DNA of 18,399 nt from Chryseobacterium sp. Lineage in GTDB: Bacteria; Bacteroidota; Bacteroidia; Flavobacteriales; Weeksellaceae. The position numbers were made by a program, and so were the translations under genes. Below, in pieces: positions 8,001-15,165 of the stretch (the first letter of the stretch is position 1; each line of letters begins with the position of its first letter). The stretch is taken from positions 1-18,399 of the forward strand of contig QFQW01000073.1 of assembly GCA_003248755.1 (NCBI GenBank). The letters are read 5' to 3'. A model generated the notes under the pieces. That model saw nothing but the letters and a program-made list of their open reading frames with translations. It made no database searches and was not told where the DNA came from.

Positions 8001-8189
8001 ATGATTAAATTTATAAAACAATTTTTTAATTTGAATAAATCAATTACAAGAGAATTAATTCTTGGCAATTGGAAAGCTGTAGAGTTTAATAAGCAAAAAA
8101 TTAATGATGTCGGTTTTAAAGAAGTAAAATTTAATTTTCAGAATGATTATATTGAAGTTGAAACTAAGCTTAATCCAAAACATTACTAA
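8001..8189 (+). CDS. Short ORF, possibly a truncated lipocalin-like protein
   Basis: ATG 8001 opens a 62-residue frame 13 bases after the aminotransferase stop. Its middle, ELILGNWKAVEFN, followed by VGFKEVKFNF, resembles the first strands of lipocalin-like proteins (a G-x-W motif, then a strand), which are normally 120-160 residues. The frame stops after NPKHY at 8189, inside the 3' end of the convergent araC-type gene (20-base overlap). No continuation of a barrel is possible downstream because that DNA codes for the AraC C-terminus. It is either a small real protein or the 5' relic of a longer gene; I favour the relic. No signal peptide is evident. Confidence 0.4.
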   Translation: MIKFIKQFFNLNKSITRELILGNWKAVEFNKQKINDVGFKEVKFNFQNDYIEVETKLNPKHY

Positions 8190-9042
8190 GTTCCTTCCTA
8201 TATTGAGAAGGATTTTTTTTGGTGTATTCCTTAAAGGTTTTATTGAAATAACTGAAGTTATTGAAACCACTTTCGAAACAGATTTCATTGATGCTTAATG
8301 GTTGCTCTGTCAGGAGTTTTAAAGCGTGTGTAATTCGATATTCGTTGACGAATTGGGTGAAAGTTTTGTTTGTGATTTTTTTGAAATATCTGCAAAACGA
8401 CGGAACTGTCATTGTCGCCAATCCTGCTACATCTTCCAATGCAATCTGCTCTTTGAAATTATCTTTCACGTGATTGAAGATAAGGTTGATTCGGTCATTA
8501 TCTTCTTTTTGCGTTTGCAGGTAATATTTTCCGGCATTAAGGATTTGAAAATCTTTGGTTTCAGAAAGTTCTTTTAGGATGTCGATTAGCTTCAAAAGCC
8601 TATCGAGAGAAGAGGCTTCTGACAGAACTTCCATTTTCTCACGAATGGATTTTTTAACTTCATCTCCAAAAACGATTCCTGATTTTGCGGTATTTAGTAA
8701 AGCTAAAATTTTACTCATTTCAGGAACATTCCAAAAAGATTCGCCTAGAAAATCGGGAGAAAATTGGATGACAACTTCGTAATCATTATTCGTATTTTCA
8801 TTCGTCATTCCGCAATGAGGAAGATTGCTTCCAATCAGAATCAAATCGCCATCGGAAAAGTGTGATATGTTACTTCCAATCTGTCTTTTTCCGGAACCAC
8901 CGCAAACGAAAATCAGCTCAATCTCCGGATGATAATGCCAAACGTGCGATTTTATATTCCCATTTTTGGGAAACTTTAAAAGTGTAAAACTACTTCCGAT
9001 ATTGGGATTGATGGCCTCAAAAAATGGACTGTGATGTTTCAT
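8170..9042 (-). CDS. AraC family transcriptional regulator with N-terminal cupin domain
   Basis: A 290-residue DNA-binding regulator. Residues 20-90 form a cupin/AraC ligand-binding domain: HYHPEIELIFVCGGSG, GDLILIGSNLPHCG. After a helical linker, residues 185-285 contain the two helix-turn-helix units: EQIALEDVAGLATMTVPSFC with RYFKKITNKTFTQFVNEYR, then SINEICFESGFNNFSYFNKTFK with KNPSQYRKEL. AraC regulators with this cupin usually sense sugars or related metabolites. The gene diverges from the secreted-protein gene at 9199 and may control it; the gap holds two palindromes. A TAATTTTG element lies four bases before the ATG, suggesting a leaderless message. Its 3' end overlaps the short ORF at 8001-8189. 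Confidence 0.92.
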   Translation of the reverse strand: MKHHSPFFEAINPNIGSSFTLLKFPKNGNIKSHVWHYHPEIELIFVCGGSGKRQIGSNISHFSDGDLILIGSNLPHCGMTNENTNNDYEVVIQFSPDFLGESFWNVPEMSKILALLNTAKSGIVFGDEVKKSIREKMEVLSEASSLDRLLKLIDILKELSETKDFQILNAGKYYLQTQKEDNDRINLIFNHVKDNFKEQIALEDVAGLATMTVPSFCRYFKKITNKTFTQFVNEYRITHALKLLTEQPLSINEICFESGFNNFSYFNKTFKEYTKKNPSQYRKELSNVLD

Positions 9043-9046
9043 GATT

Positions 9047-9054
9047 CAAAATTA
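9047..9054 (-). promoter_or_regulatory. -7 promoter element for the araC-type gene (TAATTTTG on minus strand)
   Basis: On the minus strand this reads TAATTTTG, an exact TAnnTTTG match, ending only four bases before the ATG at 9042. No TTG at 17-23 bases upstream was found, so the -33 element is weak. Confidence 0.45.
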
Positions 9055-9085
9055 CAAAATATATTTTATATTAACTTTGTTTAAG

Positions 9086-9095
9086 TTGTTAACAA
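9086..9095. promoter_or_regulatory. Perfect palindrome TTGTTAACAA, candidate operator
   Basis: A 10-base perfect palindrome, with one more matched pair after a one-base mismatch on each side, in the gap between the divergent araC-type gene and the secreted-protein gene. It could bind a dimeric regulator. The DNA is very AT-rich, so chance occurrence is possible. Confidence 0.25.
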
Positions 9096-9115
9096 TTATT
9101 TAATGTTAATATAGA

Positions 9116-9125
9116 ACATATATGT
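9116..9125. promoter_or_regulatory. Perfect palindrome ACATATATGT, candidate operator
   Basis: A second 10-base palindrome, ending 10 bases before the -33 element of the 9199 gene, in a usual activator position. No known regulator is matched. Confidence 0.2.
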
Positions 9126-9135
9126 GAAAATCGTA

Positions 9136-9169
9136 TTGTATCAATTAACATTTATCCATCCTACATTTG
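9136..9169 (+). promoter_or_regulatory. Promoter of the secreted-protein gene (TTG-N23-TACATTTG)
   Basis: TTG at 9136-9138 and TACATTTG at 9162-9169 fit the flavobacterial consensus TTG-N17-23-TAnnTTTG at the upper end of the spacing range. The start site should fall near 9175, giving a leader of roughly 25 bases before the ATG at 9199. Confidence 0.65.
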
Positions 9170-9198
9170 TACTGTAAAACAATTAAAACGATACTGAT

Positions 9199-9795
9199 AT
9201 GAAAAATATAATGAAACTAAGCTTTTTGATTGGAGCACTTTTGATCTCAACAAGCTTTTCAGCAAAAGAAGGTGTATTCTCAATCTCTTTAGGAGATGTA
9301 ACTGCAAAAACTTTACACTTCGAGGTTTCTAACGCACAGAATGTTTCTCTTTATCTATATGATGACAAAAAAGGAGAGATTTATTCAGAAAATATCGGAA
9401 ACAAAGAGTTGGTTGAAAAGTCTTATGACCTTTCCAACTTGACGGAAGGAAATTATTATCTGGTTGCAGAATCACCTATTAAAATTGAAAAATACAAAGT
9501 TACAATTGGTAAAGGTGGTGAAATAATTGCTGATAAGACACCTGTTTCTGCAATTAATAAACCAGAATTTACAATCAATAAAAACGTTGTTAAATTAAAA
9601 ATGTCGAATGTAGTTGGAGATGGTAAAGTGTCTATTTATGATACCGCAAACAATACTTATTACAATGAAGAGAATGTTGCTAAGAACGGACTTGTTGATT
9701 TGACTTTTGATTTGAATCCTGCAAATCCTGAAACTTATATCATCAATGTTGAAAAAGACGGAGACAGTTTCAGTAGAATGATTTCTCTAAAATAG
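9199..9795 (+). CDS. Secreted two-repeat beta-sandwich protein, function unknown
   Basis: A 198-residue exported protein. Residues 1-22 are a signal peptide (LSFLIGALLISTSFSA, with another start possible at M5). The mature part consists of two similar beta-rich units, about residues 28-105 and 117-198. Each has a strand-turn pattern with V-S-[LI]-Y, a central Y, and an end of the type NYYLV.. or TYIINV... This resembles DUF3244-like or secretion-tail-like sandwiches of Bacteroidota, but no conserved C-terminal sorting signal is seen. It has a good promoter, a leader of normal length and a hairpin terminator, so it is a single-gene unit and may be well expressed. It diverges from the AraC-type regulator. 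No catalytic residues are apparent; a structural or adhesion role is a guess. Confidence 0.75.
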   Translation: MKNIMKLSFLIGALLISTSFSAKEGVFSISLGDVTAKTLHFEVSNAQNVSLYLYDDKKGEIYSENIGNKELVEKSYDLSNLTEGNYYLVAESPIKIEKYKVTIGKGGEIIADKTPVSAINKPEFTINKNVVKLKMSNVVGDGKVSIYDTANNTYYNEENVAKNGLVDLTFDLNPANPETYIINVEKDGDSFSRMISLK

Positions 9796-9831
9796 TTTCA
9801 TAGAAACTAAGGTTATATATATTATTTTCTT

Positions 9832-9869
9832 AAAAGCTTTATAAATAAAATTATGAAGCTTTTTTATTT
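9832..9869 (+). terminator. Rho-independent terminator after the secreted-protein gene
   Basis: A 13-base-pair stem (9832-9844 with 9851-9863, one U-G pair), a six-base loop and a T-rich tail, placed 36 bases after the stop at 9795. Confidence 0.7.
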
Positions 9870-9885
9870 TTAATTCGAATGATGA

Positions 9886-9910
9886 AAAAGCCCAATCTAG
9901 TTGGGCTTTT
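9886..9910 (-). terminator. Rho-independent terminator after the poxB-like gene
   Basis: A perfect 10-base-pair stem (9886-9895 with 9901-9910) with a five-base loop. Read on the minus strand, the stem's GGGC is followed by a T run, 11 bases past the stop. It is symmetrical enough to act on the plus strand too, backing up the terminator at 9832. Confidence 0.8.
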
Positions 9911-9921
9911 CTGTATATTAC

Positions 9922-11658
9922 TTATAAAACTTCCTTGATGTGTCTGTAATTGCTTGCGATTGTGTCCGCCACTTCTTTGAAATTCCCATCCAACATCATT
10001 CTGGTCATTGCTATTCCCATTCCTTTCATCTGTTCCCATCCAACTTTTGGCGGCATTGCCAGAGCATTCGGGTCGGTGAAAATATTAACTAAAACCGGAC
10101 CTTTCGTTTGTAAGGCATCATCAATTGCTTCTTCTACTTTCTCGGGATCGATAACGTTAATTCCTTTAATACCAAAAGCCTGAGCCAATAATCCAAAATC
10201 TGGATTTAACATATCAGTTTCGTTATCTGGTATACCATTAACTTCCATTTCTAGTTTTACCATTCCCAACGATCGGTTGTTGAAAACAATGATCTTGATA
10301 GGAAGGTCATATTGTTTGATTGTAGCAATATCACCTAATAGCATAGACAATCCACCGTCTCCGCAAAGAGCAATAACTTGTTTTTCTGGTTGAGATAATT
10401 GAGCTCCAATAGCCATAGGCATTGCATTTGCCATAGTTCCATGGCTGAAAGATCCCAAAAGTTTTCTTTCCCCGGTTGCTTGTAAATATCTTGCGCCCCA
10501 AACACAACACATCCCTGTATCTACAGTGAAAATGGTATCTTTATTAGCTTTCAGATTGATTGTTTCTGCTACAAATTCCGGAGAAATGTGGCTTTCCTTA
10601 CCTTTATCATCAACATAAGACCTAAGATTATTTTTAACCTTTTGATAGAATTCTAATTGTTTATTGAGAAAATCCCGATTATCATTAATTTTAACTAAAG
10701 GTAAGAGATTGGTCAATGAATCTTTGATCTTTCCGGCAAAGCCTCTTGTCAACTGCGCCCGTCTTCCCAGGCGTTCCGGCTTATCATCTATCTGGATGAT
10801 CACTTTATCAACAGGCATGAATTTCACATAAGGAAAATCTGTTCCTAATAATAAAATCACATCTGCCTCATGCATTGCCTTGAAAGCAGAAGGTAATCCC
10901 AAAAGTCCTGTCATTCCAACTTCATAAGGATTTTCATACTGAATTCCCATTTTTCCACGGAAAGAATATCCAACTGGTGCTTTCAGTTTTTCTGCTAGAG
11001 CAATAACTTCTTTGTGCGCTTCAGAAGCTCCAATCCCACAATAGATGGCTACCTTTTTCCCTAAATTGAGATGGCTTGCGATCCAGTTTATTTCTTCTTC
11101 AGAAGGAATGATTCTAGGATCGGTTTTAAAAACTAAATCAGAGCTTATATTTTCCACAGACTTAGCTTCGAAAAGATCGCCTGGCATTCCTAAAACTGCT
11201 ACGCCCTTATGGGAAATGGCATGCTGTAAAGCGGCTTGTAACATTCTCGGCGCTTGTTCCGGCGTATTGGCTATTTGATTATAAACAGAACAGTCATCAA
11301 ATAATTTGATCGTATTAGTTTCCTGAAAATAAGAGGTGCCAAACTCTGAGCTTTCACAGGTTGAAGCGATTGCTAGAACAGGTACATTTCCCCTGTTAGC
11401 TTCGTAAAGGCCATTGATGAGATGGACATGACCAGGTCCGGAACTTCCCGCACAGACAGCTAAACCTTCCAATTCAGCTTCTGCAGCTGCTGCAAAAGCC
11501 CCAACTTCCTCATGTCTTACGTGGATCCATTTAATTGTACCTTCTCGTTTTATTGCATCATTTAAAAAATTAAGACTGTCACCAGTGACAGCATATATAC
11601 GTTTAACTCCTGTTTTTACGAGGATTTCAACAAATTGATCTGCAATATTTTTTGCCAT
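9922..11658 (-). CDS. poxB: Pyruvate:quinone oxidoreductase (PoxB-like, ThDP and FAD enzyme)
   Basis: Decarboxylates pyruvate to acetate and CO2, passing electrons through FAD to membrane quinone. At 578 residues it is close to E. coli PoxB (572). The N-terminal ThDP-binding region has GVKRIYAVTGDSLN and E50 in RHEEV, the glutamate that activates ThDP, at the same position as in E. coli. SSGPGHVHLINGLYEA, YFQETN and the central FAD domain (PYEVGMTGLLG, LLLGTDFPY, IIQIDD) follow. The pyrophosphate domain has GSFSHGTMANAMP and the GDGG motif at 433-436. The last 30 residues align with the E. coli tail that becomes the lipid-binding helix, so membrane activation is plausible. Related ThDP oxidases cannot be excluded, but the whole-length pattern favours PoxB. 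The gene stands alone with its own promoter and terminator. Confidence 0.88.
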   Translation of the reverse strand: MAKNIADQFVEILVKTGVKRIYAVTGDSLNFLNDAIKREGTIKWIHVRHEEVGAFAAAAEAELEGLAVCAGSSGPGHVHLINGLYEANRGNVPVLAIASTCESSEFGTSYFQETNTIKLFDDCSVYNQIANTPEQAPRMLQAALQHAISHKGVAVLGMPGDLFEAKSVENISSDLVFKTDPRIIPSEEEINWIASHLNLGKKVAIYCGIGASEAHKEVIALAEKLKAPVGYSFRGKMGIQYENPYEVGMTGLLGLPSAFKAMHEADVILLLGTDFPYVKFMPVDKVIIQIDDKPERLGRRAQLTRGFAGKIKDSLTNLLPLVKINDNRDFLNKQLEFYQKVKNNLRSYVDDKGKESHISPEFVAETINLKANKDTIFTVDTGMCCVWGARYLQATGERKLLGSFSHGTMANAMPMAIGAQLSQPEKQVIALCGDGGLSMLLGDIATIKQYDLPIKIIVFNNRSLGMVKLEMEVNGIPDNETDMLNPDFGLLAQAFGIKGINVIDPEKVEEAIDDALQTKGPVLVNIFTDPNALAMPPKVGWEQMKGMGIAMTRMMLDGNFKEVADTIASNYRHIKEVL

Positions 11659-11690
11659 AGTTTTATAATTTTAATTATATTAAAAATTTA

Positions 11691-11719
11691 CAAAAAATAT
11701 TCCAAGCAACTATTTACAA
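11691..11719 (-). promoter_or_regulatory. Possible promoter of the poxB-like gene
   Basis: On the minus strand a TTG (11717-11719) is followed after 17 bases by TATTTTTTG (11691-11699), a -7 element with one extra T compared with TAnnTTTG. It would give a leader of about 25 bases before the ATG at 11658. Confidence 0.4.
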
Positions 11720-11742
11720 TTAATAATTAAATGTTAATTAAA

Positions 11743-12741
11743 TCAATGAAAATGTTTTGGGAAAGCCTGTCTAGGAGTTTGTTTTAAAATATTCAACTTG
11801 AACCAGGATTTTAAAAATCCATAACCATAAGAAAACATTTGGATATAAGTTGAAATTACAGCCATTGATGAAATACTGATATTCTTTGTTAAAATCAAGG
11901 CGTGAAAAAAAACAAGAAACGTGTAAAGTCCGTACAGAGCGAGAATCAACCCATTTCCCCAAACAAAATAGTGAATGATTCCAACTAAATATCCTAATAA
12001 AAACAAACTCGGGAACCAAAATGTTGGCTTTACATATTTTGGATGTCTTTGATTAAGGATGGGTCTTGCGCAACCGAATTGATACACTTGTTTTGAGAAT
12101 TTTCCAAAATCGGTTCTTCTTTTGTGATAAACCCCGATATTATCATAGAATTTGGTAGTAAATCCATTTTCCCAAAGTGTCATCGACAAATCTGGGTCTT
12201 CGCCAATTCTCATTTCTGAGAAACCGCCGATTTTCAGGAAAATCTCTTTATTCACAACCATATTGAAACTCCTTGGCTGGAATTTCGTAACTGCGTTTTT
12301 ATTTCCACGGATTCCACCGGTTGTGAAAACCGAAGTCATAGAGTAGGAGATTGCTTTCTGCATGAGATTAAAACCTTTGTGTGCCTTATCGGCTCCACCA
12401 AAAGCATCTGCCGGATTTTCAATCAGGTTTTTCTTAATATTTTCGATGTAATCTGTTTCTACAATCACATCTGAATCTACAAAAACAAGCCAGTCATTCT
12501 TCGCTCGTTTTGCGCCGTAATTTCGGCTCAGTCCCGGACCGGAATTATCCTTTCTGAAAAACTGAATGTCCAATTGTTCTTGAAATAATTCAACAGTTGG
12601 GAGAAGTGCTATTTTGGAACCATCATCCACAATTATAACTTCAAAATTTTTGTCAGTTTGATGAGAAAGAGAATTCAGAAGTTCGAACAGTTCGTCTTTT
12701 CTGTTGAAAATTGCAATGATGATGGAGATTGTTGGGTTCAA
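11743..12741 (-). CDS. Family 2 glycosyltransferase with C-terminal membrane segments
   Basis: A 332-residue GT-A fold enzyme that transfers a sugar from a nucleotide donor, acting at the inner membrane on the cytoplasmic side. Motifs are ISIIIAIFNRKDEL at the N-terminus, VDDGS at 38-42, GPGLSRNYGA, DSD at 89-91 (metal and donor binding) and GEDPDLS with E181 and D182 (likely base region). Three hydrophobic segments at about 240-262, 265-287 and 292-315 anchor it. The start is TTG 12741: an in-frame stop lies five codons upstream and no ATG lies between, and residues from the TTG match a normal GT2 beginning. A -7 element sits 31 bases upstream. The acceptor is unknown; no other polysaccharide genes are nearby, so a lipid or cell-envelope glycan role is inference. 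Confidence 0.9.
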   Translation of the reverse strand: MNPTISIIIAIFNRKDELFELLNSLSHQTDKNFEVIIVDDGSKIALLPTVELFQEQLDIQFFRKDNSGPGLSRNYGAKRAKNDWLVFVDSDVIVETDYIENIKKNLIENPADAFGGADKAHKGFNLMQKAISYSMTSVFTTGGIRGNKNAVTKFQPRSFNMVVNKEIFLKIGGFSEMRIGEDPDLSMTLWENGFTTKFYDNIGVYHKRRTDFGKFSKQVYQFGCARPILNQRHPKYVKPTFWFPSLFLLGYLVGIIHYFVWGNGLILALYGLYTFLVFFHALILTKNISISSMAVISTYIQMFSYGYGFLKSWFKLNILKQTPRQAFPKHFH

Positions 12742-12772
12742 TTTGGAAATAAATTAATGTGATAATGATTCT

Positions 12773-12780
12773 CAAAAATA
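12773..12780 (-). promoter_or_regulatory. -7 promoter element before the glycosyltransferase gene
   Basis: The minus strand reads TATTTTTG, an exact TAnnTTTG match, 31 bases before the TTG start. It lies just past the 3' end of the upstream membrane-protein gene, so the transferase may have its own promoter. A TTG 14 bases further up is too close for the usual spacing. Confidence 0.4.
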
Positions 12781-12785
12781 TGGAA

Positions 12786-13142
12786 TTATATTTTCAATAA
12801 TAGAATAATTAAGGAAAGAAAAATAGAACTTGATATTAAGCTAATTACAAAACTTGAAACCGTTAATGAGTGAATGATTTTATATTTATTCAGAATTAAT
12901 ATCAATCCAAATGACAATAAGAATGAACCTCCAAAACTTATTAAAAATGAAATGAATAATTGATTCAATTCAAAAAAATCAGATTTGAAGAAATAGAATA
13001 TTAATCCGGAAGCTATCAATAGTATTATTGAATACAAAATCACTTTCCCATTGATTGGGTCAATGTCTGCTTTGTTTCCTTCTTCATTCCCAATTAAACC
13101 AAGCACAGAAAATAATTCAAATATAAAATCTAAGAAATTCAT
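12786..13142 (-). CDS. Small integral membrane protein, function unknown
   Basis: A 118-residue protein with three clear hydrophobic helices at about 33-52, 58-82 and 92-116, and an N-terminal segment of mixed hydrophobic and acidic residues (GNEEGNKADIDPINGK) before the first helix. I recognise no family. Its ATG overlaps the stop of the upstream RlmL-like gene by ATGA (13139-13142), so the two are translationally coupled. Leu, Ile, Phe and Ser make up most of the protein. Possible roles such as a transporter subunit or envelope protein cannot be told apart from sequence. Confidence 0.7.
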   Translation of the reverse strand: MNFLDFIFELFSVLGLIGNEEGNKADIDPINGKVILYSIILLIASGLIFYFFKSDFFELNQLFISFLISFGGSFLLSFGLILILNKYKIIHSLTVSSFVISLISSSIFLSLIILLLKI

Positions 13143-14299
13143 TCCTTGATTTTATGCACTTTCTTCGTCCCATCATACATTTCATATTGTAAAAATCTTG
13201 TTTCCAATTTTCCATTGAATAACTTAATTTTTCTGGAAGGCCTCAATCCGATTTTCTTAGGCGCATCTAGGTCGGCAGTAATCAGCCACGCTAAAGTGTT
13301 AGGGTAGTGCTGCTTGAAAGTATCACCAATTTTTTTATAAAAATCATCATCATTAATACTGATTCTCTCATCATAAGGCGGATTGAAAACCATTAACAAA
13401 GGAAACATATCTTTCTCCGAATCAAAGAAATTCTGCTTTCTAACTTCGATGATATCTTCCATTTCTGCAGATTCGATGTTAGTTCTGGCTGCGTCCAAAG
13501 CATCATAATTGATGTCGTAACCAACTATTTTTCCAGTGAATTCTTTCACACGATTCAAGCGAACTTCTTTGATGGTTCTGAATAATTCCGAATCATAATT
13601 TTTCCAATTCTGAAAAGCAAAATTTCTTCGGAATGTCTGCGCTGGCAAATCCATTGCAATCATCGCCGCTTCTATCAACAATGTTCCGGAACCGCACATT
13701 GGGTCAAGGAAATTTCCTTTTCCGTCCCAGCCTGCCAATTGTAGCATTCCGCTTGCAAGAACTTCGTTAATTGGAGCAACTGTCTGTTCTTTTCTGTAAC
13801 CACGCTTGAAAAGAGCGTCGCCGGAGCTGTCAAGAGAAATCGAAACCAATTCCCTGTCGATATGAAGGTGGAATTTGATATCAGGATTATCTTTATTAAC
13901 GCTCGGTCTGATTTTATATTTATCCTGAAAATAATCGACAATCGCGTCTTTCATTTTCAAGGTCATAAACTGCGAATGATTGAATCTCTCGGAATTTACC
14001 GTTGCATCAATTGCGAAAGACTGATGTTTTTCCAAAAACTGGTCCCAATCAAATTTGAATAATTTATCATAGAATTTACTCTCATTAAAAGCTTTAAATT
14101 CCATTATCGGAACCAAAATTTTAAGAGCTGTTCTGCAAGAATAATTGAGTTTGTAAAGAAAACCAAGGTCACCTTCGCAAGTTACCGCACGGTTTTTAGC
14201 TTCTACTTTTTTACCTCCCAATTTCTTAACTTCCTCAGCCAAAACCTGTTCTAGTCCAAAGAAAGTTTTGATTTGTATTTGCAGATTATCTGTATTCAT
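13139..14299 (-). CDS. THUMP-domain 23S rRNA guanine N2-methyltransferase, RlmL N-terminal-like
   Basis: A 386-residue SAM-dependent RNA methyltransferase matching the first half of E. coli RlmL (YcbY), which makes m2G2445 in 23S rRNA; many bacteria carry this half alone. Residues 1-160 hold a ferredoxin-like and THUMP region for RNA binding (start IKTFFGLEQVLAEEVKKLGG). A KRGYRKEQTVAPINEVLA linker leads to the Rossmann catalytic domain with FLDPMCGSGTLLIEAAM (D199-C202) and the catalytic NPPY at 306-309. The C-terminus is short and Lys-rich. The gene is first in a minus-strand unit with the small membrane protein. A TATTTTTG element ends four bases before the ATG. No rlmK half follows, so m7G2069 activity is not expected here. 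Family sure; exact target inferred. Confidence 0.9.
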   Translation of the reverse strand: MNTDNLQIQIKTFFGLEQVLAEEVKKLGGKKVEAKNRAVTCEGDLGFLYKLNYSCRTALKILVPIMEFKAFNESKFYDKLFKFDWDQFLEKHQSFAIDATVNSERFNHSQFMTLKMKDAIVDYFQDKYKIRPSVNKDNPDIKFHLHIDRELVSISLDSSGDALFKRGYRKEQTVAPINEVLASGMLQLAGWDGKGNFLDPMCGSGTLLIEAAMIAMDLPAQTFRRNFAFQNWKNYDSELFRTIKEVRLNRVKEFTGKIVGYDINYDALDAARTNIESAEMEDIIEVRKQNFFDSEKDMFPLLMVFNPPYDERISINDDDFYKKIGDTFKQHYPNTLAWLITADLDAPKKIGLRPSRKIKLFNGKLETRFLQYEMYDGTKKVHKIKE

Positions 14300-14303
14300 A
14301 GCG

Positions 14304-14311
14304 CAAAAATA
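14304..14311 (-). promoter_or_regulatory. -7 promoter element of the RlmL-like gene (TATTTTTG on minus strand)
   Basis: An exact TAnnTTTG match on the minus strand, ending four bases before the ATG at 14299. It mirrors the element of the divergent methyltransferase gene. Confidence 0.5.
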
Positions 14312-14327
14312 GGCATTTTTGGTTGAC

Positions 14328-14380
14328 AGTTGATAGTTGTTTTGTTGATGGTTTTCAATAATTAATAATTTCTATCAACT
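14328..14380. repeat. Inverted repeat in the divergent gap (AGTTGATAG / CTATCAACT)
   Basis: AGTTGATAG at 14328-14336 pairs exactly with CTATCAACT at 14372-14380. The outer flanks are partly matched (GGTTGAC on the left, GACAACC on the right after a seven-base insertion), and GTTG units recur through the gap. It resembles the short extragenic GTTGATAG-type repeats I have seen in flavobacterial genomes. Confidence 0.55.
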
Positions 14381-14409
14381 ATATACCGACAACCAACAAC
14401 TAAATTCCT

Positions 14410-14417
14410 TATTTTTG
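14410..14417 (+). promoter_or_regulatory. -7 promoter element of the methyltransferase gene (TATTTTTG)
   Basis: An exact TAnnTTTG match ending four bases before the ATG at 14422. No TTG is found 17-23 bases upstream. Confidence 0.5.
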
Positions 14418-14421
14418 CAAG

Positions 14422-15147
14422 ATGCAATGGTTCGAAGAATGGTTTGATACACCATATTATCATATTCTCTACAAAAATCACGATTACAAAGAAGCAGAAG
14501 ATTTTCTTAATCTTTTGACTGATTTCCTGAAACTTGAAAAAAACTCCAAAATCATTGATTTGGCCTGCGGAAAAGGCAGACATTCAATTTACCTTAATAA
14601 ATTGGGTTATGAAGTTCTTGGTCTGGATTTGTCTGAACAGAGCATCAATTTTGATAAACAATTCGAGTCTGAGTCATTGAAGTTCAGAGTTCACGATATG
14701 AGAAATAAGATTGAGAATGAACCTGTTGATGCAGTTTTCAATCTATTTACAAGTTTCGGCTATTTCGAAACGGAAGAAGAAGATAAAAGGGTTTTCCGCT
14801 CTGTTTCCGATGTTTTGAAAGACGAAGGTTATTTTGTTCTTGATTTTCTGAATGCAGAATATGTCAGAAAAGTCATTACACCAACATCTTCTATCGAAAG
14901 GGAAAATATCGTTTTCAATATCAAAAAACATATTGAAGGCGAATATATTATGAAAGAAATCGATTTTGAAGCGGATGATAAAAAACATCATTTTTTCGAA
15001 CGTGTAAAACTAACTTCTCCGGAGAAAATTCTGAAATTTGCGGAGGAATTTGGATTCGAATTGATTAAGCGCTGGGGCGATTATCAACTGAATGATTTTG
15101 ATGAAAAGAATTCGCAAAGATGTATTAATTTATTTAGAAAAAAATAA
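14422..15147 (+). CDS. Class I SAM-dependent methyltransferase
   Basis: A 241-residue soluble methyltransferase with the Rossmann fold. Motif I is IIDLACGKGRH (46-54), then GYEVLGLDLS for the acidic strand end, VDAVFNLFTSFGYF for motif post-II, and LKDEGYFVLDFLN. The C-terminal half has a beta-rich insert (EGEYIMKEIDFEADDKKHHF), typical of small-molecule or tRNA-modifying relatives, but the substrate is unknown. The start at ATG 14422 is fixed by the -7 element four bases upstream. The ZIP transporter gene begins 18 bases after the stop, so they may share a transcript. The family is common in Bacteroidota and is usually annotated only as a methyltransferase. Confidence 0.88.
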   Translation: MQWFEEWFDTPYYHILYKNHDYKEAEDFLNLLTDFLKLEKNSKIIDLACGKGRHSIYLNKLGYEVLGLDLSEQSINFDKQFESESLKFRVHDMRNKIENEPVDAVFNLFTSFGYFETEEEDKRVFRSVSDVLKDEGYFVLDFLNAEYVRKVITPTSSIERENIVFNIKKHIEGEYIMKEIDFEADDKKHHFFERVKLTSPEKILKFAEEFGFELIKRWGDYQLNDFDEKNSQRCINLFRKK

Positions 15148-15165
15148 AAAGAGCCAAGTTTTAAA

